Source: G965267185 sp965267185 (lineage in GTDB: Bacteria > Pseudomonadota > Alphaproteobacteria > UBA6615). From it: a stretch of 64,000 bases of DNA. The stretch is taken from positions 2,666,001 through 2,730,000 of the forward strand of contig OZ253937.1 in assembly GCA_965267185.1 (NCBI GenBank), written 5' to 3'. The translations under genes were made by a program, and so were the position numbers. The notes below the pieces were generated by a model. It did no database searches. It was not told the DNA's origin and was given only the letters and a program-made list of their open reading frames with translations. This document shows, one piece after another, positions 52,929 through 62,540 of this stretch. Each line of letters starts with the position of its first letter. Position 1 is the stretch's first letter.

Positions 52929-54185
52929 GTGACCGATCCCGATGTCATAACCTTTGGCTGCCGGCTAAACACCTATGAGTCGGAGGTCATGCGCGACCAT
53001 ATGCGTGCCACCGGCCTTTCGAACACCATCGTTGTAAACACCTGCGCCGTCACCGCCGAGGCTGAACGCCAAGCACGCCAGGCCATCCGCCGGGCGCGCC
53101 GCGACAACCCGACGGCACGCATCGTGGTTACCGGCTGCGCCGCACAAATTTCACCTGGCTCCTACGCCGCGATGCCTGAAGTCGACCGCGTGTTGGGCAA
53201 CACCGAGAAGATGCTGCGCCAGAGTTTCGAGCCAGGCGACAACGAACCGGTTCGCGTCAACAACATCATGGCGGCGCGCGAAACGGCCAATCATCTCATC
53301 GAAGGTTTCGACGGACGGGCCCGGGCCTTTATTCAAGTCCAGAACGGGTGCGACCACCGCTGTACATTTTGCGTTATCCCGTTTGGGCGCGGTAATTCGC
53401 GCAGCGTTCCGATCGGCGAGATTTCCCGCCAGGTGCAAACGCTGGCCGCCCACGGCTTCCACGAAGTCGTCCTCAGCGGTGTCGATATCACTTCCTACGG
53501 TCCCGACCTGCCCGGTCGACCTACTCTCGGTCAGATGGTCCGCCGGGTCTTGGCGGCGGTGCCGGAATTGAAGCGCCTCCGCCTCAGCTCTCTGGACCCC
53601 GCCGAGATCGACGATGATTTGCTTCGCCTGATCGCCGACGAACCGCGGCTGATGCCGCATCTCCATCTAAGCCTGCAGTCCGGTGATAACATCGTCCTCA
53701 AAAGGATGAAGCGGCGCCATAGCCGTGAACAAGCGATCGACTGCACAGAAACGGTTCGGCGTCTGAGACCCGACACGGTGTTCGGAGCGGATTTCATTAC
53801 GGGCTTTCCGACCGAAACGGAGACGATGTTCGCCAACACATTGAAGCTCGTCGAAGAGTGTGGGCTAACGTACCTTCATGTATTTCCCTATAGCCCCCGG
53901 CCGGAAACGCCGGCGGCGCGGATGCCGCAGGTGCCACGGCAAGAGGCGAAGGAACGGGCGGCGCGTCTGCGAGCCGCTGGTCAGAATGCCCTCGACCGCT
54001 ATCTCGACGGCGAAGTCGGTCACGAACGCAACGTACTGATAGAACGGGACGGCTTTGGCCGCACGGAGTATTTTACGCCAGTGCTCATCGACGGTGCTAA
54101 AGCGGGCTCACCGGCACCGGCGCGTATAACTGGCCGCACAGGCGACAAGCTCGTCGGCACCCGTCTGCAACGCACTGCGGCATGA
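52929..54185 (+). CDS. mtaB: tRNA t6A37 methylthiotransferase MtaB
   Basis: 418 residues from a GTG that begins one base after the dapF stop. It adds a methylthio group to t6A37 of tRNA using radical SAM chemistry. The N-terminal MTTase domain has FGCRLNTYE and VVNTCAVTAEAE with TGCAAQ; the radical SAM motif is GCDHRCTFCVIPFGRG. The three N-terminal and three radical Cys are all present. Its end overlaps ftsY by four bases. Confidence 0.95.
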   Translation: MTDPDVITFGCRLNTYESEVMRDHMRATGLSNTIVVNTCAVTAEAERQARQAIRRARRDNPTARIVVTGCAAQISPGSYAAMPEVDRVLGNTEKMLRQSFEPGDNEPVRVNNIMAARETANHLIEGFDGRARAFIQVQNGCDHRCTFCVIPFGRGNSRSVPIGEISRQVQTLAAHGFHEVVLSGVDITSYGPDLPGRPTLGQMVRRVLAAVPELKRLRLSSLDPAEIDDDLLRLIADEPRLMPHLHLSLQSGDNIVLKRMKRRHSREQAIDCTETVRRLRPDTVFGADFITGFPTETETMFANTLKLVEECGLTYLHVFPYSPRPETPAARMPQVPRQEAKERAARLRAAGQNALDRYLDGEVGHERNVLIERDGFGRTEYFTPVLIDGAKAGSPAPARITGRTGDKLVGTRLQRTAA

Positions 54186-55120
54186 GCGAAAACCGTACCG
54201 GATGGTTGGGCCGGCTCCGCTCCGGCTTGGGCAAATCCTCGAGCCGGCTGGCGGGGGGTATCACCAGTATATTCTCCGAGCGAAAGCTCGACGCCGCGAC
54301 TCTGGGAGATTTGGAGGATCTCCTGATCACCGCCGATCTCGGGGTCGAGACCGCAGGGCGCCTCGCCGAGCAGATCTCACAACGCCGCTTCGCCTCCGAC
54401 GTTCCCGAAACAGACATACGTGCTGCCCTCGCCAGCGATATCGCAGCAATCTTAGAACCGGTGGCCCGTCCGCTTGAAGCGATGAAGCGGCCGGACACCG
54501 GCCCCCAAGTTATTCTGGTCGTCGGCGTCAACGGCACCGGCAAGACCACCACTATCGGAAAACTAGCGCAGCGTCTGCGCGAACAAGGTGCGTCGGTTAT
54601 GCTGGCCGCAGGCGATACGTTCCGCGCGGCAGCGATAGACCAATTGAAGCTATGGGGAGAGCGCACGGGTTCGAGCGTCGTGGCACAAGAACAGGGCGCG
54701 GATCCCGCTGCTGTTGCCTTCGACGCACTTGAGCAAGCACGCGCGCAAGGTTGCGATGTGTTGTTGATCGACACGGCGGGCCGTCTTCACAACAAAGCCG
54801 ATCTGATGGCGGAATTGGAGAAGATCGTTCGCGTGCTGCGCAAACTCGATCCCGACGTTCCCCACGAAGTTCTCTTGGTGCTCGACGCCACCACCGGCCA
54901 AAATGCCCACGCGCAAGTGGAGACATTCAAGGACCTGGTCGCCGTAAGCGGCTTAATCGTCACCAAGCTCGACGGCTCGGCACGCGGCGGCGTCATCGTC
55001 GGGTTGGCCGATCGTTTCGGGTTGCCGATCTACGCCATCGGTGTCGGCGAAGGTGCGGACGACCTCCGCCCATTCGGCGCACAAGATTTTGCCGACAGCC
55101 TGCTTGGCCTAACCAACTAG
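54182..55120 (+). CDS. ftsY: Signal recognition particle receptor FtsY
   Basis: 312 residues. The NG domain has the G1 motif GVNGTGKTT (115-123), DTAGRLHNKADLM and TKLDGSARGG. The acidic A domain of E. coli FtsY is nearly absent here; the N-terminus is a short basic, amphipathic stretch, as in many alphaproteobacteria. It receives the Ffh-ribosome complex at the membrane. It overlaps mtaB by four bases. Confidence 0.96.
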   Translation: MSENRTGWLGRLRSGLGKSSSRLAGGITSIFSERKLDAATLGDLEDLLITADLGVETAGRLAEQISQRRFASDVPETDIRAALASDIAAILEPVARPLEAMKRPDTGPQVILVVGVNGTGKTTTIGKLAQRLREQGASVMLAAGDTFRAAAIDQLKLWGERTGSSVVAQEQGADPAAVAFDALEQARAQGCDVLLIDTAGRLHNKADLMAELEKIVRVLRKLDPDVPHEVLLVLDATTGQNAHAQVETFKDLVAVSGLIVTKLDGSARGGVIVGLADRFGLPIYAIGVGEGADDLRPFGAQDFADSLLGLTN

Positions 55121-55179
55121 GCACACCGCTCCGCTATGGACAGTTTCATCCAACGGAATACTGCTCTAAGTTCCGCGTC

Positions 55180-55833
55180 ATGAAACCCTGGATCAAGCTG
55201 CTTATCGAGGCGGGCCCGCTCGTCGTTTTTTTTGTCGTGAACGGCCGCGACGGGCTGCCCGAGTTGCGGCATTATTGGCTCACCGACGACGCCACGGTCA
55301 CGTTGCAGCAAAGCCTCTTCGAGGCAACCGGCGCGTTCATGGTAGCAACCGTGATCGCACTTTTGGCCGGCTGGTCGCTCGAACGCAAACTCCCCATTAT
55401 GCCGCTGGTGAGCGGCGTGTTCGTGCTGTTGTTCGGCGGCTTGACACTGGCTCTCGCCGACGAACTGTTCATCAAAATAAAACCCACCTTGGTCAACAGC
55501 CTGTTCGCGGCCATCCTGCTCGGCGGCTTGGCCTTCAATCGATTGTTGTTGAAACCGCTATTCGGTTCGGCGTTTCAGCTTAATGATGACGGCTGGCGTA
55601 CTTTGACCGTGCGCTGGGGTTTGTTCTTTATCTTCTTAGCCATTCTGAACGAAGTCGTTTGGCGTAGTTTTTCGACTGAATTCTGGGCCGCCTTTAAGTT
55701 ATTCGGCGTGCTACCGATTACGCTGGTGTTCGCCGGTTCTCAGACGCCGCTCATTTTGCGCCAGCAACAAGACGCGACCGCCGAGACAACCACCGCTGAC
55801 GCGCAATCGAACCCAACGGCAAATCAGAAATAA
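55180..55833 (+). CDS. yciB: Septation protein A (inner membrane)
   Basis: 217 residues from the ATG at 55180; the frame is open upstream into ftsY but is not conserved there. About five membrane segments, with KPWIKLLIEAGPLVVFFVVNGRDG at the start and the NEVVWRSFSTEFWAAFKLFGVLPITLVF run, fit YciB/IspZ. The family is needed for normal septation and envelope in several proteobacteria. Its end overlaps the convergent Nudix gene by 10 bases. Confidence 0.92.
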   Translation: MKPWIKLLIEAGPLVVFFVVNGRDGLPELRHYWLTDDATVTLQQSLFEATGAFMVATVIALLAGWSLERKLPIMPLVSGVFVLLFGGLTLALADELFIKIKPTLVNSLFAAILLGGLAFNRLLLKPLFGSAFQLNDDGWRTLTVRWGLFFIFLAILNEVVWRSFSTEFWAAFKLFGVLPITLVFAGSQTPLILRQQQDATAETTTADAQSNPTANQK

Positions 55834-56426
55834 TCTGCGGTTTCGTCCGGCGGGTTGCCGAACGGCGCAAAATCCACCTGACCGGCGACCGAGCGGTGCT
55901 GTCGCAGCGCCCAGCGCACGGTCGGGAACGCGATTTCGTCCCAGGGAATGTCGTCCCAAGCGAACAATCCGACTTCGAGCGACTCTTCGCCCGGCGCAAT
56001 TTCCTCGGAGAGTAATGTGGCTTGGTAGATCGTCTGTACCTGGGACAAACGCGGCACGTTGTAGACCGCCAGCAGACGATCGATCGAAATACGCGCACGG
56101 GCTTCTTCCCACGTTTCTCGTATCGCCCCCGCTTCGGTGGTCTCTTCCATTTCGAGATAGCCCGCCGGCAGCGTCCATAGGCCAACCCGGGGCTCGATCG
56201 CTCGCCGGCACAACAATACGCGCTCGTCAGCGAGTTCCGTGCCATCGCGCCACGTGGCGACAGCACCGACCACAACCACAGGGTTTCGATAGTGGATGAA
56301 ACCGCAATCGCGGCAGATCAACCGCTCGCGGTTATCACCTTCGGGAATGTCACGATGGACGGGTCCCGCAGGCTTTTCGGTTATGGATTGCGAAGGCGAA
56401 TCTGGAGCGTGCGAATCGTCGGCCAT
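55824..56426 (-). CDS. Nudix hydrolase with zinc-ribbon-like start
   Basis: 200 residues. Residues 36-50 (LICRDCGFIHYRNP) form a short CxxC zinc-ribbon-like element as in NADH pyrophosphatase NudC relatives, though the second CxxC is missing. The Nudix box GYLEMEETTEAGAIRETWEEARARI keeps REtwEE but ends with Arg in place of the last Gly. It is likely a pyrophosphohydrolase of NAD-like or sugar nucleotides. Divergent neighbours are the small unknown gene and the DUF2336 gene. Confidence 0.85.
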   Translation of the reverse strand: MADDSHAPDSPSQSITEKPAGPVHRDIPEGDNRERLICRDCGFIHYRNPVVVVGAVATWRDGTELADERVLLCRRAIEPRVGLWTLPAGYLEMEETTEAGAIRETWEEARARISIDRLLAVYNVPRLSQVQTIYQATLLSEEIAPGEESLEVGLFAWDDIPWDEIAFPTVRWALRQHRSVAGQVDFAPFGNPPDETADYF

Positions 56427-56472
56427 GAACCAACTTTGGCCCGCCGGCTCAGCTTTTGCAAAGCCGTTGGCG

Positions 56473-56670
56473 TTAAACGACGATGTTTAAGTATGTACCG
56501 CGCGGAGAATTCGGGTTGAATTCAGGCTGACCCGTTGGTGTCACCTGCTGCGGAGCCGCTTCAACCTTTTGAATCTGCTGAGCTTTACCCTTCGCCGCGG
56601 CGGGCGCAATGGCGGGTTCGAGCTGCCGTAGTAGGCCCTGGAGGGCGCTGGTCGTGTTTGTGACGTTCAT
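56473..56670 (-). CDS. Unknown 65-residue protein ending in LNIVV
   Basis: 65 residues with no recognised domain; the middle is Ala/Gln/Pro-rich (QLEPAIAPAAAKGKAQQIQKVEAAPQQ), so probably disordered. It ends in RGTYLNIVV, close to the APRLDIIV end of the protein at 30727-31191. The start is ATG at 56670 without a strong ribosome site. It is divergent from the DUF2336 gene across 157 bases, the same layout as the other protein next to a GGDEF-EAL gene. Confidence 0.55.
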   Translation of the reverse strand: MNVTNTTSALQGLLRQLEPAIAPAAAKGKAQQIQKVEAAPQQVTPTGQPEFNPNSPRGTYLNIVV

Positions 56671-56750
56671 GGTTATCCAGTTCAGTCGCCGAGAGCAGCA
56701 ACCTACCCAATGAATTTTAATAAAAGGCTAAATATTACCGGGGTGCGCTA

Positions 56751-56766
56751 TTTACCGATTGGTAAA
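56751..56766. promoter_or_regulatory. Inverted repeat before the DUF2336 gene
   Basis: Arms TTTACC (56751-56756) and GGTAAA (56761-56766) around GATT, 62 bases before the DUF2336 start. A TTAACC half-site on the minus strand (56775-56780) follows within nine bases. Either could be a protein site in the divergent region; the binder is unknown. Confidence 0.4.
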
Positions 56767-56827
56767 GCGCATAGGGTTAATATGGCACCAGACGGGACAA
56801 CCCATTGCAACTAATAAGGAAAACGGC

Positions 56828-58009
56828 GTGCCGGCGGTGATCGACGATCAGGGTAAAATAGACGTCGAGTCGTTGATGCGCTTGGCGCGCGATAAGTCCG
56901 TCGGGGGCCGAACCCGGCTGGCCGACATTATCGGCGACCTCTTCTTTGGCGCGACCGGCACCCTGACCGATGCCGAGCAGTCGCTCATGTCCGACATCCT
57001 CCGCCAGCTCGTTCAGGACGTGGAAACCAGCGTCCGCAAGCACCTCGCGATCCAACTTTCCAATCAGCCCGACGCGCCGCACGATCTCGTAATTGCGTTG
57101 GCCAACGACGACAGCGAAGTCGCTTATCCGCTGCTCCTCAAAAGCCGCGTCCTGCGCGACGAAGATTTAATCGCCATCATTCATCACCGGACACTCGAGC
57201 ACCAACTCGCCATCTCGATGCGCGAATCGGTAAGTCCCTCCGTTAGCGAAGCGCTCGTCGAAACCGGCGAAGAAACGGTGATCAAGCGGTTGCTCGAAAA
57301 CCACAACGCCGAGATCGCGCGCGACACCATGGCGCATCTGGTGGAGCAATCGAGACGCCTCGACAGCTTGCAGAGGCCACTGGTTCACCGCAGTGATTTG
57401 CCAGCCGACTTGGCCGAGAAGATGTACTGGTGGGTGTCAGCAGCACTGCGGACCCACATCGTCGAGCGTTTCGATGTCGACCCGACGCAGATCGATTCAG
57501 CGATGGAGACGACCGTCAACGCGGTCATGGAAGCGCAAGCGGCTGAAGATCCACCGATGTCGGCAACCGACCGGGTTGCCAAGCATCTCACCGAGGGCGA
57601 AGACCCCGACGGCGATCTGATAGTCCGCCTGCTACACGAGGGCGAAGTTTCCCTATTCGAGCGCGTTCTCGAGCGCCAGACCGGGCTGCGCCGTAAATTG
57701 CTACAGCGGCTGTTGTACGAACCCGGCGGTGAGGGCCTCGCCATCGTCTGCCGTGCCATCAGTCTCGACCCGAAAGTATTCGAGGACGTGCTTACGCTAA
57801 CACGCAAAGCGCGCGTCGGGTTGGACGAGAATAATGTCGACGAATGCGCGTTCGCGCTGACCATCTACAATCATATCTCGGTGGATTCAGCGAAAGTCAT
57901 GCTCAATCGTTGGCGGCGCAGTCCAGACTATCTCGACCTGCTACGCCAACTCGAAACGCTGCCCGACGTACCGACGCGGCAAACGCCCCGGCCACGCTCC
58001 GTCGCTTAG
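56828..58009 (+). CDS. DUF2336 family protein
   Basis: 393 residues from the GTG at 56828, with AAGGA seven bases before it; a TTG at 56759 is not supported. The helical repeats (LADIIGDLFFGATGTLTDAEQSLMSDILRQLVQDVETSVRKHLAIQLS) and DSEVAYPLLLKSRVLRDEDLIAIIHH form the DUF2336 pattern, of HEAT-like helices. DUF2336 is found widely in alphaproteobacteria, with a few linked to signalling. The role here is not known. It ends 11 bases before the convergent pgk. Confidence 0.88.
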   Translation: MPAVIDDQGKIDVESLMRLARDKSVGGRTRLADIIGDLFFGATGTLTDAEQSLMSDILRQLVQDVETSVRKHLAIQLSNQPDAPHDLVIALANDDSEVAYPLLLKSRVLRDEDLIAIIHHRTLEHQLAISMRESVSPSVSEALVETGEETVIKRLLENHNAEIARDTMAHLVEQSRRLDSLQRPLVHRSDLPADLAEKMYWWVSAALRTHIVERFDVDPTQIDSAMETTVNAVMEAQAAEDPPMSATDRVAKHLTEGEDPDGDLIVRLLHEGEVSLFERVLERQTGLRRKLLQRLLYEPGGEGLAIVCRAISLDPKVFEDVLTLTRKARVGLDENNVDECAFALTIYNHISVDSAKVMLNRWRRSPDYLDLLRQLETLPDVPTRQTPRPRSVA

Positions 58010-58020
58010 TGCGGAAGGCC

Positions 58021-59214
58021 CTAACGGGCTAGCGCAGCCACGCCGGGCAATGTCTTGCCCTCCAGCCACTCCAAAAACGCACCCCCGGCACCGGAGACAT
58101 AGCTGAACCGTTCCGCAACCCCGGCGTGATTGAGTGCGGCAACCGTATCGCCGCCGCCGGCGATCGACGTTAATGCGCCGCTATCGGTCAGGTCAGCGGC
58201 CACTTGCGCTAACGCCACCGTTCCCCCATCGAAGGGCGGGATTTCGAACGCTCCTAGCGGGCCATTCCAGACCAGGGTTTTCGCGCCCTCCAGAACCCTG
58301 CTCAGTTGCGCCACTGTGTCCGGACCGACGTCCAATATCATCTGATCGGCTGGAACCGCATCGATTGCGACCGTTGTATCGGGGCTGCCGGCTTCGAAGG
58401 CCGGCGCAACGACCGCATCAACCGGCAGGATAATGTCACAGTTGGCGGCGCGGCCCGCCGCCATGATATCTCGCGCGGTCGCCGCCATATCGTGCTCGCA
58501 CAACGACTTACCGACCGCTACCCCTTCGGCGTTGAGAAAGGTATTCGCCATCCCGCCGCCGATAATCAACGCATCCACTTTATTGGAAAGATTTCCCAGA
58601 AGATCGAGCTTGGTCGAAATCTTGGCGCCTCCGACGATAGCGACTAACGGGCGCTGCGGCGTCGTTAACGCGGCAGCAAGGGCATCCAGCTCCGCCTGCA
58701 TGAAACGGCCGGCCGCCGCCGGCAACAATCCAGCCAGCGCCGCCGTCGATGCATGGGCACGGTGGGCGGCCGAGAACGCGTCATTGACATAGAGATCGCC
58801 GAGCGCGGCCAGGGCAGCGGCAAACTCGGCATCGTTTTTCTCTTCGCCGGCGTGGAAACGTAGATTTTCGAGTACGGCGATATCGCCGTCGTCGAGCTCA
58901 GCGACCGCCGATGCCGCGGTTTCACCGACACAATCAGAGGCGAAAGCCACCGGACGGCCGAGACAATCCGCAAGCGCCGCGGCGACGGGCTGCAACGAAA
59001 ATTCGGCGACGGCCTGGCCCGATGGGCGGCCGAAATGAGACAACACGACCACGCGGGCGCCGCGATCGGCCAGCTCGCGCAACGTCGGCGCCAGCCGCTT
59101 GAGCCGCGAGGTATCGGTCACCCGGCCGTCGGCCATGGGAACGTTCAAATCCGCGCGTACCAACACGCGCCGACCCGAAACGTCGATATCATCAAGAGTT
59201 TGGTAGTCGGGCAT
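58021..59214 (-). CDS. pgk: Phosphoglycerate kinase
   Basis: 397 residues. It transfers phosphate between 1,3-bisphosphoglycerate and ADP in glycolysis. VLVRADLNVPMADGRVTD (15-32) and LSHFGRPSG, and the C-terminal SIAGGGDTVAAL, are typical. No gap or fba lies beside it. It is convergent with the DUF2336 gene and 84 bases after upp on the same strand. Confidence 0.97.
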   Translation of the reverse strand: MPDYQTLDDIDVSGRRVLVRADLNVPMADGRVTDTSRLKRLAPTLRELADRGARVVVLSHFGRPSGQAVAEFSLQPVAAALADCLGRPVAFASDCVGETAASAVAELDDGDIAVLENLRFHAGEEKNDAEFAAALAALGDLYVNDAFSAAHRAHASTAALAGLLPAAAGRFMQAELDALAAALTTPQRPLVAIVGGAKISTKLDLLGNLSNKVDALIIGGGMANTFLNAEGVAVGKSLCEHDMAATARDIMAAGRAANCDIILPVDAVVAPAFEAGSPDTTVAIDAVPADQMILDVGPDTVAQLSRVLEGAKTLVWNGPLGAFEIPPFDGGTVALAQVAADLTDSGALTSIAGGGDTVAALNHAGVAERFSYVSGAGGAFLEWLEGKTLPGVAALAR

Positions 59215-59297
59215 AGTGGAATTGGTACCGGTAAAAATCGGGAGGTTGATATGTCCATACAGAACGGCCCGGCGCGGTGCAACGAGACGCCATTTCG

Positions 59298-59945
59298 CTA
59301 GCCGGCGCCGAACAGCCGGTCGCCGGCGTCGCCGATGCCCGGCACGATATAATCGTGGTCGTTCAAGCGCTCATCGATTGCCGCAACGAAGATCGGAATG
59401 TCTGGATGGCTTTGCCGAAACCGGGTCAAACCCTCCGGTGCCGCAAGCAAGGCGAGAAACCGGATATTTTCATCCGGAACACCTTGGCGGTTCAGTAAAT
59501 CGACGGATGCCGTAGCCGTGCCACCCGTTGCCAGCATGGGATCGACAACGAAGAACCGCCCGTTATCCGCGGGAGGTACTTTCGCATAATATTCGACCGG
59601 TTCGTGGGTCTCGGCATCGCGGTACATTCCGATGAACGCCACAAGTGCGTCAGGCAGGATCTCTCGAACCGCGTCCGCCATACCAAGACCGGCCCGCAAA
59701 ATGGGAACGACAACCGTCTGAACGGCCACTTCACCCCCGGCCGCAGTGGCCAGGCTCGTTCTCACTTCGCGCGGCGCCACCGGCAGATCGCGCGTTGCTT
59801 CGCAGGCCAGCAGCATACTCACATCGCGCAATAGATCGCGGAATCGTTCGGGCTGCGTCGTTTCATCGCGGAGCTGGGTAAGCTTGTGGACGACCACGGG
59901 ATGATCGACGACGGTGACATTTTTGAATGCTGAGCTTTCGGTCAT
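59298..59945 (-). CDS. upp: Uracil phosphoribosyltransferase
   Basis: 215 residues. It makes UMP from uracil and PRPP. PILRAGLGMADAVREILPDA and the PRPP loop VVDPMLATGGTATASVDLL are seen, along with the C-terminal DYIVPGIGDAGDRLFG uracil-binding run. A monocistronic gene or first before pgk. Confidence 0.96.
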   Translation of the reverse strand: MTESSAFKNVTVVDHPVVVHKLTQLRDETTQPERFRDLLRDVSMLLACEATRDLPVAPREVRTSLATAAGGEVAVQTVVVPILRAGLGMADAVREILPDALVAFIGMYRDAETHEPVEYYAKVPPADNGRFFVVDPMLATGGTATASVDLLNRQGVPDENIRFLALLAAPEGLTRFRQSHPDIPIFVAAIDERLNDHDYIVPGIGDAGDRLFGAG

Positions 59946-59992
59946 ACCTGCCTCGTTCGAGCGACCGTGTTACCGCGCCATTTCATGGAGTC

Positions 59993-61183
59993 CTAGGCCC
60001 CTAGTGCGATCGCGGTTTCGAGCAATAGCTCGTCATTGCCATGAGCAGCAATCAGGCCGAGCCCGATCGGCAGGCCGTCGACCTGCGCTAACGGCAGGCT
60101 TATCTGAGGCAATCGAGCGAGCGGCGCCATGCAGTTGTAGAGTTCGTTCGTGCTACGCAGACGATCATAGACACTTTCCGGACTTCGGACGGGTGGTGGC
60201 ACGGCCGGCGCGGCGGGCACAGCCATGACCGCTCCGCCATCGAGCAACGCGTCGAGATGGCCTTCAATACGCGCCCGCGTCGCAGTCGCGATTGCGATCT
60301 CTTCGCGTGTGTAGCGCCCGCCGGCCTCGAAACGTTCGCGGAACCCTGGGCCCATGACCGGATCGGCGGTCTTGATCCAAGAAAGGTGAGATGCCGCTGC
60401 CTCCGATCCACGAACGACCTGCATAACCGCGGCCCAGTCGGTTAAATCTGCCATGCCATGGAGGGCGCCGGCTTCGATCTCCTGCGGCGATCCTAACACC
60501 TCCGCCACCTGTTGCAGCGCCGGTGCCAGGGCGTCGCGCAGTTCTTCGTCGACGACCGCGAACGCATCGGTGGCCACCAGAAAACGGCCAGACGCAGGCG
60601 GCGCCTGCCAATCGAGCAACACCTCGCCGACTCGCTTCATGGTACCCGGATTGCGCGCAAACCAACCGCAAGTATCAAGGCTTGGCGCTAACGGCATCAC
60701 CCCGGCAAGCGGCACTCTGCCGTGGCTCGGACGGAGGCCGTAGATACCGCAAAACGAGGCCGGCACCCTCACCGAGCCGCCAGTGTCGGTACCCAACGCA
60801 AAATCCACTTCGCCCGCAGCAACGACCGACGCCGAACCCGACGACGAGCCGCCGGGAATACGGCCTGGTGCACTTGCGTTGCGCGGCGTTCCGTAATGGA
60901 AGTTCTCGCCGATCATCCCGTAGGCGAACTCTTCGGTGATGGTTTTACCCACCATCGCCGCGCCCGCCTCCAACAGACGCGCCACGACAGGCGCGTGATT
61001 CCGTGCAGGTTCATGGGTGTGGAACCATTCGGCGTTCCCACCTCCGGTCACATGGCCGGCAACATCGATGATATCTTTCACGGCGAAGGTCAGCCCCTTG
61101 AGAGGCCCGTCTGCCGCACCATCGACATGGACGCGTTCGTGCGAGCAAAACCCGGAAACTTCCTGGCCGAATAAATCGCTCAT
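59993..61183 (-). CDS. Amidase (tandem copy B)
   Basis: 396 residues of the amidase-signature family. The catalytic Lys is in TFAVKDIIDVAG, with RIPGGSSSGSASVVAAG and the nucleophile in LGTDTGGSVRVPASFCGIYGLRPSHGR. It is close to the gene just upstream (KDIIDVAGHVTG, SFCGIYGLRPSHGRVPL in both), so the two arose by tandem duplication. Its ATG overlaps the upstream stop by four bases. No GatB/C is near. Substrate unknown. Confidence 0.92.
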   Translation of the reverse strand: MSDLFGQEVSGFCSHERVHVDGAADGPLKGLTFAVKDIIDVAGHVTGGGNAEWFHTHEPARNHAPVVARLLEAGAAMVGKTITEEFAYGMIGENFHYGTPRNASAPGRIPGGSSSGSASVVAAGEVDFALGTDTGGSVRVPASFCGIYGLRPSHGRVPLAGVMPLAPSLDTCGWFARNPGTMKRVGEVLLDWQAPPASGRFLVATDAFAVVDEELRDALAPALQQVAEVLGSPQEIEAGALHGMADLTDWAAVMQVVRGSEAAASHLSWIKTADPVMGPGFRERFEAGGRYTREEIAIATATRARIEGHLDALLDGGAVMAVPAAPAVPPPVRSPESVYDRLRSTNELYNCMAPLARLPQISLPLAQVDGLPIGLGLIAAHGNDELLLETAIALGA

Positions 61184-62421
61184 GACGATGTCTCTTCGGG
61201 AACGGGAACATGCGGGGCGACCCCTGCGTCGGCCAGTGCAACCGCGATATCCAACAATATTTCATCGTTGCCCGGTGCGGCAGCGAGACCGAGGCCAAGC
61301 GGGAATCCATCGACGGCCGCCAGCGGCAGGCTGATTTGCGGCAGCCGCCCCAGTCCGGCGCTGCAACCGATCGGCTCGTTCATTTCGCGGATTGGATCGA
61401 TCTCTTCGTCGGCACCACCCCGCAACGGTGCGATACCAGGCGCAGCCGGCAGCGCGAGCACATTGCCCTCCGCAAGCAAGTTCTTGAGATGCTCGGCGAT
61501 GACCTCACGTTGAATGCGGGCAACCGCAAGTTCGTCCGAGCTTACCAGCGAGCGGGCTTCGAAACGCGCGGCCACACCGGAACCAAAAGCCGGCTTGACC
61601 GACTGTATCCAGGCCCCATGCTCGCCCCAAGACTCGCCGCCCCAGATGGCGCGCACCACTGTCACCCAAGAATTCAAGCCCGGCAGTCCCTCAACATTGG
61701 ATATCTCAATCGGCTCGGGCGTGCCCAGCAGTCCGGCAACTTTGTCGACCGCCTCCATCAGCGCGGTACGAGTGGCTTCGTCGACGACTTCCATGACGTC
61801 GCTTGCGACCAGCAGGCGTCCGGGTGCCGGCGATATATTGGCTTCATCGAACAACACCGCGCCGACATCGCGTAGCAGCTCTGGCGTGCGGGCGAACCAG
61901 CCGATGGTGTCGAGGCTCTCCGCCAATTTCATAACACCGTCGAGCGGTACCCGGCCGTGGCTCGGACGAAGCCCGTAGATGCCGCAAAAGCTGGCTGGTG
62001 CACGGACCGAGCCGCCGGTGTCCGACCCCAAAGCGAAATCGACCAATCCCGCCGCCACCGCTGCCGCTGAGCCCGACGACGATCCGCCGGCGACTCGCCC
62101 TGGAGCGTTTACGTTGGTCGGCGTGCCGTAATGGACGTTCTCGCCGGTCAAACCGGTCGCCAACTCCTCAGTAACCGCTTTGCCGACCAACGCGGCTCCG
62201 GCATCGAGCAGCCGCTGGATACACGGCGCAGTGGCGGTCGCTAGCGTATGGGTGCGCAGCCAATCTGGATTGCCACAACCGGTCACATGGCCGGCGACGT
62301 CGATAATATCCTTAGCCGCGAAGGTCAGACCCGCCAGCGGACCTTTCCCGGTGCCGTCTATTTGAAATTGGCCGTGCGGCACAAACGCGCCAACCGGATC
62401 ATCCCCGACCCTTTTGTCCAT
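61180..62421 (-). CDS. Amidase (tandem copy A)
   Basis: 413 residues from the ATG at 62421, with GGGAG before it. It has Lys in TFAAKDIIDVAG, GGSSSGSAAAVAAG and the nucleophile Ser of LGSDTGGSVRAPASFCGIYGLRPSHGR. First gene of the tandem pair. Divergent from a membrane-protein gene with 119 bases between. It probably hydrolyses an amide related to that of its twin. Confidence 0.92.
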   Translation of the reverse strand: MDKRVGDDPVGAFVPHGQFQIDGTGKGPLAGLTFAAKDIIDVAGHVTGCGNPDWLRTHTLATATAPCIQRLLDAGAALVGKAVTEELATGLTGENVHYGTPTNVNAPGRVAGGSSSGSAAAVAAGLVDFALGSDTGGSVRAPASFCGIYGLRPSHGRVPLDGVMKLAESLDTIGWFARTPELLRDVGAVLFDEANISPAPGRLLVASDVMEVVDEATRTALMEAVDKVAGLLGTPEPIEISNVEGLPGLNSWVTVVRAIWGGESWGEHGAWIQSVKPAFGSGVAARFEARSLVSSDELAVARIQREVIAEHLKNLLAEGNVLALPAAPGIAPLRGGADEEIDPIREMNEPIGCSAGLGRLPQISLPLAAVDGFPLGLGLAAAPGNDEILLDIAVALADAGVAPHVPVPEETSS

Positions 62422-62540
62422 ACAACATCTCCCTGCGCCCAACTCTATCGACCCGGTTCGGTACCGCCAAGTAATGGCATTAACACAGGTGCTCCATTGC
62501 GCTGTTGCTCCTCAGAGCAGAACGCGACTAGGATTCAACC

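Noticed and set aside
56759..56827. TTG at 56759 as the start of the DUF2336 gene
   Set aside because: It overlaps an inverted repeat and has no ribosome site; the GTG at 56828 has AAGGA at the right distance.
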